From positions 6,428,036 through 6,492,035 of the forward strand of contig JAKJHU010000036.1 of assembly GCA_022316685.1 (NCBI GenBank): a stretch of 64,000 nucleotides of DNA, given 5' to 3'. Positions within the stretch are counted from its first letter, which is position 1, and each line of letters opens with the position of its first letter. The position numbers and the translations under genes were made by a program. The notes below the pieces were generated by a model. The model searched no databases. It was given only the letters and a program-made list of their open reading frames with translations, and was not told the origin of the DNA. This DNA is from Progne subis subis. Its lineage: Eukaryota > Chordata > Aves > Passeriformes > Hirundinidae. This document shows positions 33,819 through 45,677 of this stretch, piece by piece.

Positions 33819-36800
33819 TGTAAATTTTAAATATTAATGTATAGTGGATTAACTTTTGTATTTACACATGCACACATTCTATTTTTACATTTCTGTTATT
33901 TATTTGGACTTTCAGATCAATTCCATCTTCAATTACCTCCCAGGGCATTAGGCTAGAGTTCACAACCTTTAACACCTGAAACAGATTAGAAATGCCTATT
34001 CTTTTTACAGATTCAGTTTTAACAGAAGGTTATATCTAGAGGAGTAAAACTCAAAGACTAAATTAAGACCTAGTAGGCAAAAGAATTAAGTTTAAAAAAT
34101 TTGCTGAGGTTTTTTTTCCCCCAAAAAGCAGAATCGAGCCCAGAAGTTTCAAGCAAATTTCTGCCTGGCATCTACTTAAATTTTAAGAATAGAAGTGGCT
34201 GTTCACAACAGCTATGCTATAATCTCTGTTTCAGCAAGTTCATGACTACAAAGTGGGAATTAGGGGATAGTATGAAGACGCATTGCCATATGCTTTTTTT
34301 TTCCCCTAATGTTTTTCCTAGGTCTAGTTCTGCCCACTGCTGGAAATTATTCAACAGTTATACATTCTTACAGTGATTAATAAATAACTGGTTATTTTTA
34401 AAAAGACAGTCAAATATTTAAGATTTTTTTTTTAGATATAGATAAAGTTTTTCTTACTGTTGTTAACTAAGATATTTGATGTCTAAGGAGGACTTTTTTA
34501 GCACTAAACTTTTATTACATAAATGTTTAAATAATTGCTCATAACTTCTGTATATACAGTTACAGACATTTTAAATTTTAATTACAAAAAAATAAATTTC
34601 ATATAGATTAACATTAAAATTCTCAGAATTCATAACTAAAGGAAAGAACAGTTATTTTCTATGAGGCATTGAAAATGCATTCACCAGTTGCCAGTGCACC
34701 TTTTGTCTAGATTGATCATAAATAAAATCTGAATTTCTGGAGATTTACTAAAAGTCTAAGAACTTTGGTTTCATTTAAAAGAGAATGCTGATTAGATGGT
34801 AAAATTTTGTTAGAACAAAGATAAACATCTGTAGTAGCAAAGAAAATGTATCTACTATGTGAGGGAAGCATTAAATAAAAGCAGATTAATGTGTAGCTCT
34901 TTAAAATCAGCAGTAGCATATTTATGAATATTAATTTTCAAAGGACTTTTGAAGGAAAATAAATAGAATTATATTTATTTCCCATGTTTTTAACATTATG
35001 GTAAATATCCCTTTCAAGTAATCTTTAACATTTTCAAGGCAATGAAATATGACTTCCAGAGCAGGACTGGCTAACTTTTAACAATAATTTCTGATCATTA
35101 TTTTATCACAGCCTATTGTTCTACTGATTCCTGCTGAGATGACGTGTGTTGGCCAGACTGTTGTACGATGGATTGCTGGATTGTATGAGGAGACAGCCTG
35201 TATAGCAAATGTACAGACTGAATGACTCACAGTTTTAATCTATAAATAAAGTATTGGAAACACTGTTTAGCTGCATAAAGCTATTATGACATACAGTTTT
35301 GGGGACTTTCCCTTTAGCAAATGTCTCTTTTCTTTCAAGTCTATATGTTTGTCTTCTAAGTGTATGCCTCACAACTCCTCAAAATGCACTCGCATTTTTC
35401 CCTATCCTGTTTATCTTCACTTAGATTACTGGCAAGAGACTTCATTTATTTTATATTTATTTTGGGTAGTATATATTTCATTCACATTTTAAGAAGCAGG
35501 AAGGAAAAGGTCAGATCAGTTCTGATTAAGTAATCTCTTCATAACTTTTTATTTTAAACTTTTTTTTCCTATGGCAGTGCCTTTCTCTAAATATAGCTTC
35601 ACTCTTCCATGAGTAATGTTTTCATTTCTTTTCTACGTCTGAAACATGGAAGAGCAGACCTATTTAAGAGACGAAATTTACATTGGCTTAATTATGCCAG
35701 AGGATCTTTGTAGTAAGCCTGGCTTCTTCTTATCTCCATAATATGTGCCTTACCATTTTCATTATCCTGCAGAAAGCCACTTTCCAAATCCCAGGGACTG
35801 TGAAGGCATTTCTTTGTAAGGAGCCTGGCATCTGGTTTTGAAAAAATGCCTGTAGACCAAACAGTCATACTAAGAGGAAAAACTGCCTCCAGTATTGCTG
35901 ATACCCTCACTGCAACAGCTGACTGCAATCCTCACCGAGCACTAAGCCTCACTAAGTCAGGGATGATGGTACCTACTGTCTATTTCTTTTCTTCAGCAAC
36001 AGAAAAATTATCTCAAACCTGGGACTGTCAACATTTTTTATAGTCAGACATTTACAAAAACAAACAAACAAGCTATACAAAGAACTACCACCTGTTTCTA
36101 TGAATCCTGAGAAATTTGTCCTCCTGGAATACCTGAGATCATACTTTTCTGTACTTCTAGAAATTCTACAACATTATGTGTTCTCTAACATAAAGACTTC
36201 AGCTTCAAAATTTTACAGCCCTTCTGGTTTCCAAAAATCCATAAGTGTTTTAAGAGAATTGCTCATAATCTTCTGACTATGTGTTCTGCTTTGCTAGGAT
36301 AGGTGTAATTTCAGACATCCAGGGTTCAGACTTCTAAGAAATTATGCTTTATTGTTTAGAGGTTTTTTTTTCTTTCTCTGAACTTTAAAAATCACTGGTT
36401 AACATGTCCATGCTGTATGTGATGTGAACCATTAAGTACAAGTAAATGTGTACAAACCTTTGATTAATAATGCAAAGTTACTTTATAATAAACTGAAGAG
36501 TTTCAGGATGTGTTTTCAAAATACTCAACCCGTTTCTGCCCTCATTTCTGCTTTTAGAGTTCTCTCTGAGATACCAAGAGCACTGAGAGGAACCGACAAG
36601 CAGAGACACACACTGCAATGTCATAAACACACAGTAGGGTATGAGCATATTCCGTGGACATTCCAAATACAGACGTCCATCTTAGGTGCTTGCAAAACAT
36701 TCTGCAGAATGATGTGCAAACAAACAAACCATTTCTAAAAATTATGACTGACAAACCCTGATTATTGTATAATGATTGCTAATTAATTACATTTTAATGT

Positions 36801-36844
36801 CCCAAAACATTGAATATATAAGAATTAGTTTTATCTTGATTGGA

Positions 36845-37168
36845 GGTATTGGGGTTGCATGGCCAGGTTTTGGTAATGGAGGGTCTGTTGTGGTGGCTTC
36901 TAGGAGAAAGGTGAGGCAGAGACAATGTGTAATGAACTGACACCAATCACTATTTCCTGTTCCCCTGTGTTGCTTATAGTGAGGAGGTAGAGAATTCAGG
37001 GATGATGTTAAACCCGGGAGGAAAGGACTGGTGACTTGAGGGTTTAACAGATTTAGTTTTTTGTTTCTCATTATCCTTGCTATATTCTTTCCCTGGTGCA
37101 CCTGAGGAGAAGGACTGATAGAGCAGCTTTGGTAGGCACCTGGCACCCACCCAGGGTCAACCCAGCAC
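36845..37168 (+). mobile_element. Degraded LTR, plus orientation
   Basis: The left end 'gtattggggttgcatggccaggttttggtaatgg' followed by 'gtggcttctaggagaa', and the right end 'gatagagcagctttggtaggcacctggc' followed by 'ccagggtcaacccag', match the two ends of an abundant avian LTR that I know from memory. Its right end is the reverse complement of the left end of the element at 53924, so the two support each other as one family. The middle is shortened. The terminal TG is mutated to GG and no target duplication is evident, so this is an old copy. Confidence 0.65.
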
Positions 37169-37552
37169 GCTGGATTATATAATTTTGTTAAGCAACCCCT
37201 TGACTTATAAATCACCAATAAAGAAGTAACCCCATCATATCAAAGCTTAATTAGCCTACCTTAAAAACTATTCACTGTATTACTCATGTTGCAATATATA
37301 GACTTTCACATCCACTTTAAATCTATTTTGTCCTGCATCCAATACCAAAATTTGCAACCTTTCTCTTTGTCTACCAGTATCCCTGGGTTCCTCAAAAATC
37401 TATGTGCCTTGATTAGTTACTGACTTACAGTAAGTAATTAATCTAGATTCCTGCTTTAAAAGGAAAACAATATTACCAAACACTATTCAATAGCTTAAGT
37501 TCATTTAATGAAAAAAAGTTCTCATTTAATGAAAAAATGCAAAGTTCTACCT
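37169..37552. other. Unique spacer, nothing recognised
   Basis: AT-rich, with a local tandem 'ttcatttaatgaaaaa' duplicated at 37500-37535 just before the CR1 fragment. Confidence 0.5.
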
Positions 37553-38435
37553 TAGCATTATCAGCGGGATAAAGTGCACCCTCAGCAAGTTTACAGACAA
37601 CACAAAGCTCTGTGGTGTAATCAGCATGTTGAGGGAAGGGATGGGGGTCTATATGAACCTCATGAAGGTCAACAAGGTCAAGTGTAAGGTTTTGCACATG
37701 GGTCAGGTCAATCCCAAGCACAAGTACCAGCTGGACAGAGAATGGACTGAGAGCAGCCCTGAAGAAAAAGACTTGGAGGTCTTGAAGGACGATAAGATAA
37801 ACATGACTCAGCAGATGAGTACTTGCAGTCCAGAAGGCCAATGGGCTGGGCTGCATTAAAAAGAAGTGTGACCAGTGGGTTAAAGGAGGTGAAATCTCTA
37901 TTCCACTCTCCTGAGACCCTGCCTGGACTACTGAGTTCATCTCTGGAGTTCCAAACTAAAAAGGATGATGTCCAGGATAAAAAGGATAAAGTCCAGATGA
38001 GGGCCAAAATGATAGTTAGAAGGCTAGAGCACATCTCTCATGCCGACTGAGATTTGAGGGCTCTTCAGCCTGGAGAAGAGAGGGTTCTAGCAAAACCTTA
38101 TTGTGACATTTCAGTGCCTAAAGGGGCCCTAAAAGAATGCTTAGGGGGAGGGGGACTTTTTTACAAGGGCCTGTAGTGATAAGAAAAGGGGTAGTGCCTT
38201 CAAACTGATTTATATTAGGTATAAGGAAGAAATTGTTCATTATTAGGATACTGAGGCATTGGAACAATTTACCTAGAAAAGTGCTGGATGCCTCACCTCT
38301 GGAAGTGTTCTAGGAAATATTGGATAGATCCCTGAGCAACTTGGTCTAATGGAAGGTGTCCCTGCCCATGGCATGGGAGCGGGAACCAGATTATCTTTAA
38401 GGTCCCTTCCAACCCTAACCACTCTGATTCTATGA
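37553..38435 (+). mobile_element. 5'-truncated CR1 LINE, end of ORF2 plus 3' UTR
   Basis: Begins inside the reverse transcriptase at 'ggataaagtgcaccctcagc' (G-I-K-C-T-L-S), reads the 'KFTDNTKLCG' motif, then 'HMGQVNPKHKYQL' and 'ESSPEEKDLEVL', all typical of avian CR1 ORF2. It continues through the post-RT region in shifted frames (37823-38050) to the 3' end 'ggtcccttccaaccc...gattctatga'. The catalytic FADD box reads FTDN here, so the enzyme would be inactive. Several frameshifts and stops are present. CR1 copies are usually 5'-truncated like this and lack a poly(A) tail. Target duplications are not diagnostic for CR1. Confidence 0.92.
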
Positions 38436-39557
38436 GACTCAGAATCCTGTATCTCAATTTGGAAATTAATGCTTTTATACCTAAGGCTCTGACATGGACA
38501 AAAGTAACTGTGTGCTGGAGGTTCAGCAAGCTAGTGCCCACCAGCTGAGCTACTGCAAATGTACATATGCATTCTATTAGCACAGGCTAATTAGCTGAAA
38601 ACCCCTGCCACTAGAGTTAGTTCTGGGAAGTTTATGGGAAAGGTCTCATTATATTGCACTATTTGTAAAAGGAATTTTTGGTTTATGGACTGAACACCCA
38701 CCGTCGTAGGCAGTGAATATATTAAAAAATATAATAAAGTAAATATAACTGATAGAAGACTCATTGTATTCTTATTTTCTTCTGAAATTTTCCTCAATTG
38801 CTCTGAGGCCATAACTGGGAGCTGTCTTGCAAAATGGGACATAATACTTACCACCAAAGTTTTTAAGTGTATAATGAAATACCACATAACTTAGTATAAT
38901 ATGTTATTCATACTTATTCAGGTTTTTCTTCCTGAACTCAGCCTCTACATTTCACTGTTCTTATTTCATTTTCAAAGCACTTTTTCCTTCCTAAACCAGA
39001 GACTATTTCTATGTCATTATTGGGACAAAGAAATACAAGAATGGACAAGAAATACTCATTGTATTTTGGCTTTTAATGTTTGAATTTATCTTGTCTATAA
39101 ATAAGTTCTATTTAGTATTTCACTTTGTATATATATTGTTAGACATGACTTGAAATCTGTGGCTAGATTAAAATCGAGGCATAGTTCCATTGGATTGCAC
39201 TTTAAAGCAGATAGTTGCTTAAATCTTTTAATGAAACCAGAGGACTGTAAGGAACTATGCATCTATACTTTTAAATACTACTTCAATTTATTTTTTTTTG
39301 TTTGTTTTTCACCAAGCAAGATTTTCTTGCTTTTAGTAGATGAACACAGAAAGGAGAAGAGCAAGTTCTCTCAAATCAGAGACATTGTCTTTTTGGGTTT
39401 TTTTCTAATTAATCATGAAGATGATAGTTTTAGAATTTAAGAGTTTATGTAGCTTTGGCAGCAATATGATAAACTTTTCTGTATTTCCGATATATACCTT
39501 AGTATGCACACACAGTACAAGTAAACCAGTGCCATAAGACTGCTAGGTTAAGCACTG
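38436..39557. other. Unique AT-rich DNA between two CR1 fragments
   Basis: No gene or named repeat. Frames of about 96-98 codons (38293-38583 minus, 38591-38887 minus, 39150-39440 plus) have no recognisable domain. Confidence 0.5.
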
Positions 39558-40450
39558 TGGGATTCAGGAGCAGGAAGAGGATATGGCTTTCTACAGGTAT
39601 ATTGAGGCAGCCTCGCAGTCACGGGCACTGATTCACATGGAGGATTTTAACTACCCTGATATCCTCTGGAGAAGCTGCACAGGGAAGCACAAACAGTCCA
39701 GGAGGTTCCTGGAGAGCACTGATGACAACTTTCTGACAAAGTTAGTAGAAAATATCACAAGGATTGGTGTGCTGCTTGACCTTATGCAAACAAACAGGGA
39801 AGGCTGCATTGGAGGTGTGAGTGTTGGGGGCAGGCTCGGCTGCATTTACAGTGAGATTGTGGAATTCACTGTTAGGTGAGGAGATAGGGCAGCAATAGAG
39901 ATTACTACCAGGGGATTCAGAAGAGATAAGTTTGTCCCTTTCAGGGATTTTCTTGGAAGAATCCCATTGGACCAACTCTTGTAGGAACAAGGGGTCCAAG
40001 AGAATTAGTTGATATTCAAGAATGACTTTCACCAGGCTCAAGAATGATACATCCCAATAAGCAGAGAAATTGGGCAAAGAGGGCAAGAATAGGTGAATAA
40101 AGAACTCCTATCATTACTGAAGACTAAGCAGGAAATATGCAGGAGACAGAAGTAGGGTCAGCCCACTTGGAATAAATATAGAGGGGTCAGAACAAGTAAA
40201 AATGCAACAAGGAAGGCTGAGGTCCATCTGGCATTTTATCTGGCCATGGATGTCCAGGACAAAAAAGGCTTCTCCAAATGCATCAATAACCAAAGGAAAA
40301 CTAAGGAACATCTGTAAGGAAACCCATTGCTAAACAGAAGGAGGTTCCTGGAAAAGAAGATGCAGAGAAGAACTACTAAATTCCTTGCTTGCATCGGTCT
40401 TCATTGACAAGACCAGCCCTCAGAAACCTCTGACCCAGGACACCAGGATA
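39558..40450 (+). mobile_element. CR1 LINE fragment, endonuclease part of ORF2
   Basis: A frame at 39583-39879 matches the C-terminal half of the CR1 apurinic endonuclease: 'MEDFNYPDILWRS' (family MGDFN-P-I-WR), 'SRRFLES..DNFLT', 'LLDLMQTN' and 'GCIYSEIVEF'. The family motif near the end is SDHE, so catalytic Asp and His are lost here. Similarity continues to about 40450 through the region linking endonuclease and reverse transcriptase, with frameshifts ('IPLDQL', 'RKSGKNARR'-like, then 'FASVFIDKTSPQ'-like). It carries neither the 5' nor the 3' end of CR1. It is a different copy from 37553, since the order is the reverse of an intact element. Confidence 0.88.
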
Positions 40451-40730
40451 AAGGAACACTAGAAGGAGGATCACAGAACTCACTTGATGAGTCTCTAAAG
40501 AGGTTGTGTTGTTTTTTTTTATGTATCCTGAGTTAGATGAAAGGGAGAAATACTGACAAGATATTCTTAAATACATAACGTCAAAACAATGAAAGTTTTA
40601 CTGGCAAATTTCAGAAAATCAGAGCTTTTGTAAATGTCTAGAACAGCATTCAAACAACATAAAGCTCTTCACAAAGTATTTACTTAGTCCATTCAACTTA
40701 ACATACACCAAGCCCATCTGATTTTAAGTT
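40451..40730. other. Spacer, nothing recognised
   Basis: AT-rich. Contains a T run at 40511-40519. Confidence 0.45.
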
Positions 40731-41260
40731 ACTTGAAAGTCTGAGAAGAGGGAGTTAGAAGAAGAAAAGAGAGAGAGAAAATATACAAAAAGAAAAACCT
40801 ATAGAGAAGCCAAAAAGAACAACAGCTACCACTCCTGATTCCAGTGGTGTTCAGCTGACCTAAAATCCGAGAAGAGTTACAGTCAAGACCTGTGTGTCCC
40901 TCGTGCTCTGGCTTAAGTACCCTTTGGCTTTCTTGGGCCCTTCCCAGGTGGGGTTTCCAGTCATTTCGCCACTCAAGAAGTGGGCTAGGGGCTCCAGGGT
41001 TAGGGTGTGGAGCATTGCCTCCCAGTGACTGGTGGCCACTGTGGGGCTGGGACATAGGCTTTAGAGGAGGTGGGATGTGTAGAGCAAGGCATTTCCTCAC
41101 CAGGGCAAGGCCCAACCTGCCCATTTTCCCTCTATAAATAGCTGAAATGTTGCAAGCCAGCAATCTCCTCCAGTCTTTGACACAACACTTCTTGAGGAAC
41201 AGCTGTTTCACATATATTGTCCTCTTCTGAGCACTACTAGTGAAAAAATAGTTTTCAGGA
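40731..41260 (-). other. GC-rich segment, probably transposon-derived, with a 215-codon frame
   Basis: Distinctly GC-richer than its surroundings (40880-41130). A minus-strand frame of 215 codons (40729-41376) spans it. The peptide starts with a very hydrophobic poly-Phe stretch encoded by an A run and has no domain I know. The minus strand has a TATA-like 'GTACTTAAG' at about 40914-40922, and the plus strand has TATAAATA near 41132. The layout resembles the U3 of an avian LTR, but no TG...CA ends with a duplication and no polyadenylation signal were found. Treated as an unclassified, possibly LTR-derived segment. A host promoter or exon is less likely but not excluded. Confidence 0.4.
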
Positions 41261-43416
41261 AGCACCTTGTTTTTGATTAAGAAAGGGTAACAACTGAGGT
41301 GTTCTATTCTTAAAAAAAAAAAAAAAACAAAAAACAAAAAACCCAAACAAAAACTGTTTTGCATGCCAGTATGCATTAAAATTATCTTTTTATAGCTATA
41401 ATGTCAAGTGTTATTGTTTTATCTACCAGTTTATTCTAATCAGCACTGTTCTCAGGAGGAAACTGATGTTGAAGCATAAGTAAAATTTCATAACATTAAG
41501 AGCACAGATCACATTTCAGGAAGTTCAGTTGTTCAATATCAGTGCCATAGACCATGATGCTTTCAAACAAAAGAAAAACACCTTAATATTTTATATTATA
41601 TATAAACAAAATGAGGTAATTTAAATCATCTTATATTCTTATCTGAGGAATGTACCATAAATTTAAAGCAGTTTACTGAGCAATAGGAAGATTGCCTCAA
41701 CATTTGTCATTTATTCAAAATGAAAATTTCCATTGTATAGCTACATGTAAAATATATAAATTGGAAAATTATTTATTTCCATAGTATTTTAAAATATTCC
41801 AAATCACAGTTTTGTTTTGATTTAAAATAAATAAGTGAGCAGTCACTGTCATACATTATTACTATTCTTTGATATTGTTAACAGGTAAGAGAAGAATTAA
41901 ATTGATTCTTTTTAAACAGAATTAGTAAAACAAAATATTTTGAGCAGTTTATGTAGTTTAGAGTGTGTCAAGAAGCCACATTCTGGGAGTATAAAAGACT
42001 TCAATCATCTGGGCAGAGTTCATGTCAGGTGGTTCTGTACACCTGTCTTTCATAAACAGTAGAACTCTGCTGCAGCAGAACTTTTGGTTGCCCCAAATTC
42101 CAGGAATATAGGAAGAGACCACTATCACCAACAAAAAGACACAAGAATTGAGATAGTTTTAAGTAGAGTGGCTTGCAGCACTCATAACAGAGCAGCTTGT
42201 TAATTATTTTTAGATGACCCAGAAAAATGTCTCTTCTTCAGAATAAGAAAGAAGACAAAAATGTCGAATAGAACATATTCCTCAGAAAAGGAACCAAAAT
42301 TATAAAATAAGTTGAGCTGCTTTTCTTCAGAAACTTCCATTTGTTAACCAACAGTTGCAATGTTGTGGATTATACTGCATACCTGGCTATGTAAACTGTA
42401 AAAATAGTAAAACCACCAAAGTAAGGCTATATGATCAACCAAAGCTATGACAGGAGCTAGAAACATTTTCCTTAATTCCTTGTGAAGAGATAACACTACT
42501 TGATTATGTAAAAATTTTTCCCAGGAGACTTTTTTCTGGTGAGGAATTTATTGTGCCAGAATTACAAGCCCATGCAATAATTTAATTATTTATTTTCCAA
42601 ACATTAAAACTACTGATGGTTTCCTTTGCAAAATAGATTATTTTGAAATTACTGTAACATCCTAGCCTTATTGCTGTTGCTTCCAAAGGTATAGTTTATT
42701 CTTTTGTATTTTAAAGCTAAAATAAACATGCTTTCTAATGATGATTATAAATGTTGCTATCATTCATAAAATGGTGGCTTGAAGTATTTCAGTCAGACAA
42801 CAAAAATTATGCATTTAAACATTTTCTTTATTTTTGAGGGGAGAATGAAGCAGAGAGATCTTCAAATACAGCTTAAGGGAAAGTATACATCAGTCAAAAA
42901 AAACCCAAACAACTCATTTACTCATAAATTACACTGTATTAAATAAGATATTCTAAGAAAGCTTTTGCTTAGATTTTCAAAGGAGGAAAACATTAGGCAT
43001 CCTTCCTTAAGTTAATTCAACATCTGTAGTTTGTTCAGCATCTTCAAATACTTCAGGTTTTCTGTTCAGCTGAAAGTTATTTTCTTAATTTTTCCTGGAG
43101 TTTTTTATTTATTCTGTGAAACATTTAATAATGAGAAAAACAAACAGCTTGAACCCAACAAGAATTAACATGCATATTAGACTTTATTCAGTACTTTCAT
43201 TTTCTCTGGTTATTTGCAGAATCTTTTGCTATGCATGACTCAAGAAATATTAGCAGCCTTACTTTAACACCACAAATATCATAGACCAGGAAATATTTAC
43301 ATTTTCTGCCTTTACAGTCTATTTCAAAGTTGTTATTCACCTATATAGCTGTTAGGAGTTCATTGGAAATTATAAAAGGATAATAGTAAATTCTCTGTAC
43401 CTTTTTTTCTGTAAAA

Positions 43417-43453
43417 TTCTATTTTGTTGGAGTTTTTCAAGGACAAAATAGAA
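43417..43453. repeat. Inverted repeat: 11-bp stem, 15-base loop
   Basis: TTCTATTTTGT (43417-43427) pairs perfectly with ACAAAATAGAA (43443-43453). Confidence 0.8.
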
Positions 43454-44044
43454 TATAAGATGATGGGTACAAAACAAAAGGGCATAAGTGTTTCAGACAT
43501 ACCACAACTCTTCACTCATCAAAACCTTATTTACTTCAATGTGATTACAGCTGGAACCTTCTACATATCATATTATTCATTTTTTAAGCAATATTAATAT
43601 TATTTCTAATAACAATATTAGCAAATTATTCCAACTATGTATAAATCTTAAGAATTCCAGATCATTTTCATTATGAATTTGCTACCTGTTTTTTGCATCA
43701 TCACTTTACAACTATATCTCTTTACTTTTACCTTATCTTGAGCTCTTAATCAGGTTTTGCATTACTATATTTGCATTATGCAATCCTTATTAGCTTTACG
43801 ACACAGAGATCCTTTTAGTCTAGTCTTTAAACAACTAGATTGACCCCCATATGTATATTTTAAACTTAGGCTTGTCTATTTCACAGTATCCTCCTTCCCA
43901 GAAACTTGAAAGATGTTCTTGCATCCTTTCCTGCCACTGCTCCCATTACCCTGTTACAAAAGGTTTTTTTGAAATTCAATCATATATTTCTACTTTATAA
44001 TTTTGGCCTTGCCCTGGTCAGCGGTTGTTGTACTAAATGTCTTC

Positions 44045-44090
44045 CTGAGACTGTCCTTCAACATAAATTATTCTATGATTCCATGGAATT
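44045..44090 (+). mobile_element. Possible CR1 3'-end tip
   Basis: The sequence 'gtccttcaacataaattattctatgattccatgg' resembles the last ~40 bases of CR1 (the ttccaacc box followed by ttctatgattctatg). Nothing upstream is recognisable as CR1, so it is either a very short copy, an eroded one, or chance. Confidence 0.35.
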
Positions 44091-44373
44091 GTCAAACACT
44101 TAATTAAGAAGGAAGAAGAACATCTCTCCAAATTACTGAATATTTGACCTAATGTGCAAATTGTACTTACCAAGTAATAGAACATTAAAGACTTGACCAG
44201 CCAAAGGCCAAGGAAAATAGCATATCAAAGCCTTACAGAAATGAAAAATTATTAGGAAAAAGAATAAAAAATCCCCTACAAACCAGGAACAAAAAACCAA
44301 ACCAACTTAAAAAATCCCAAAAACAAACAAACAAACAAAAAAAACCCACCCAAACAACCCCAATATCTACTAA

Positions 44374-44760
44374 CTAGTTCAATAAACATGTTTTTACAAT
44401 TGCCTGCAGTAATGTAAGATTTTGTTGCAGAATGTTTACTGAGCAACATTCAGGCCCTATATGTGTTCTAGAGTAAAGAGGAGAAACTGAGCTGATACAC
44501 TGAATCTGAAGATTCTTGCATGAAAAATCCTGTCCTTGGCAGCAGTGATCCTCCCTAGGAGGATTTCCTCCGGCCCCTGGACTCAGATTCAAGCAGAAGT
44601 CAGAACTCCTGGATTCCAACAGGACCCATCTAGGTGCATCTGTTCTCCAGGAATCCATAGGTAAGCCTTGAAAACCTGCATAGCACAGGCCCCACTCTTC
44701 ATTCTTTGGCAGGCTAGTGAGATTACTGCAAAGCAAATTCTTTAAGATATTTTCTTTCAA
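44374..44760 (-). other. GC-richer block with a 128-codon open frame, unrecognised
   Basis: The minus-strand frame is Cys-rich (for example 'GNPPREDHCCQGQDFSCKN') but matches no family I can name and has no signal peptide. The block 44530-44700 is GC-richer than its flanks. It could be an old LTR or SINE remnant, or a conserved noncoding element. No splice context was convincing. Confidence 0.2.
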
Positions 44761-45646
44761 TTTATCATGTCAATAGCAGGAAAAGACACTTTTTCTTCAA
44801 AAAATTTGGGACTAGTCTGCTAATTCAGACTGGCTTAGATATGGCAGGCACATAGCAAAGACTTAGGCAGCACTTAATATTTCTATGGCATTGACCACGT
44901 CAGATGTTACTAAAGAGAAATGTAAACCCCTCTGACTTCAGCTTTGAACTAAGTTGTTTTTCTCTAGCAGTAAAATGCACCTGCAGCATAGTGCAAAACA
45001 ATGAATAATCTCTGCCAATCTTTAAATGTAAACAATGAGAAAATTTAGTAGCTTTAGGCCTGTTGTGTTTCCTTTTCACCTATGCCTGTGCAGAATTTAG
45101 TTGTAAAAGATTGTTTTTTCGAATTCAGAGGGGAAGAAAGATTACCAAGAGCAAATAATTTGTACTATCTAGAATACATATCTTGGGGTCTGACTCTTAG
45201 CCATTATTCTCATTTTCTTGCAGGCCTTAGGGAGTGATGTTCCTTTTCTTTTTCAGAATCTATTGGTTACTATTTTCTTTGCCAAAAAAGTGTTACCTCC
45301 TTAGTAATTCTTGTATATCATCAGAAAAGTTTGAATTTCGCTTCCTCAAATGTATCCCTAACTCTCAGTATATCAACAGTCAGTAACTATTCTGCTGGCA
45401 CAGACTAAAATATTAAGGTTATAATTAATTATTATTTTTTAAACCTATGTTTTATAACATGCACATAAAATGCTAATTAGTCATGTTTCATGAAATACAA
45501 TATTGAGAAGACCTGGAAAGTGTTGATCTGGAGAAATTTTTTTAATGAACCTTGTTTTGAAATATCACCTCAAGAATATTGAATTTAAATTACAGTATAA
45601 AAACCCTACCCAAAACAAAAAAAAACACTTTAAAATGCCTAAAAAT

Positions 45647-45651
<5 letters not shown>

Positions 45652-45677
<26 letters not shown>
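45652..45677 (+). repeat. 26-base poly(A) run
   Basis: Uninterrupted A run. No recognisable retrocopy upstream. Confidence 0.9.

Larger units (their letters stand above)
29698..36844. other. Seven kilobases of unique AT-rich DNA without genes
   Basis: No gene or named transposon. Contents: a 41-base A run at 30907-30947, a TG/TA/CA compound repeat at 33789-33818, and T runs at 34111-34117 and 34425-34433. Frames of up to 96 codons (for example 36448-36738) show no recognisable domain. Confidence 0.5.

Noticed and set aside
36787..37218. 143-codon minus-strand frame
   Set aside because: It covers the degraded plus-strand LTR in antisense. No domain.
37473..38034. 155- and 108-codon minus-strand frames
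   Set aside because: Antisense shadows of the CR1 ORF2 remnant.
41960..42115. Possible old LTR around a TATAAAAG box
   Set aside because: There is a TATA-like box and a GC-richer patch, but no termini, duplication or polyadenylation signal could be paired.
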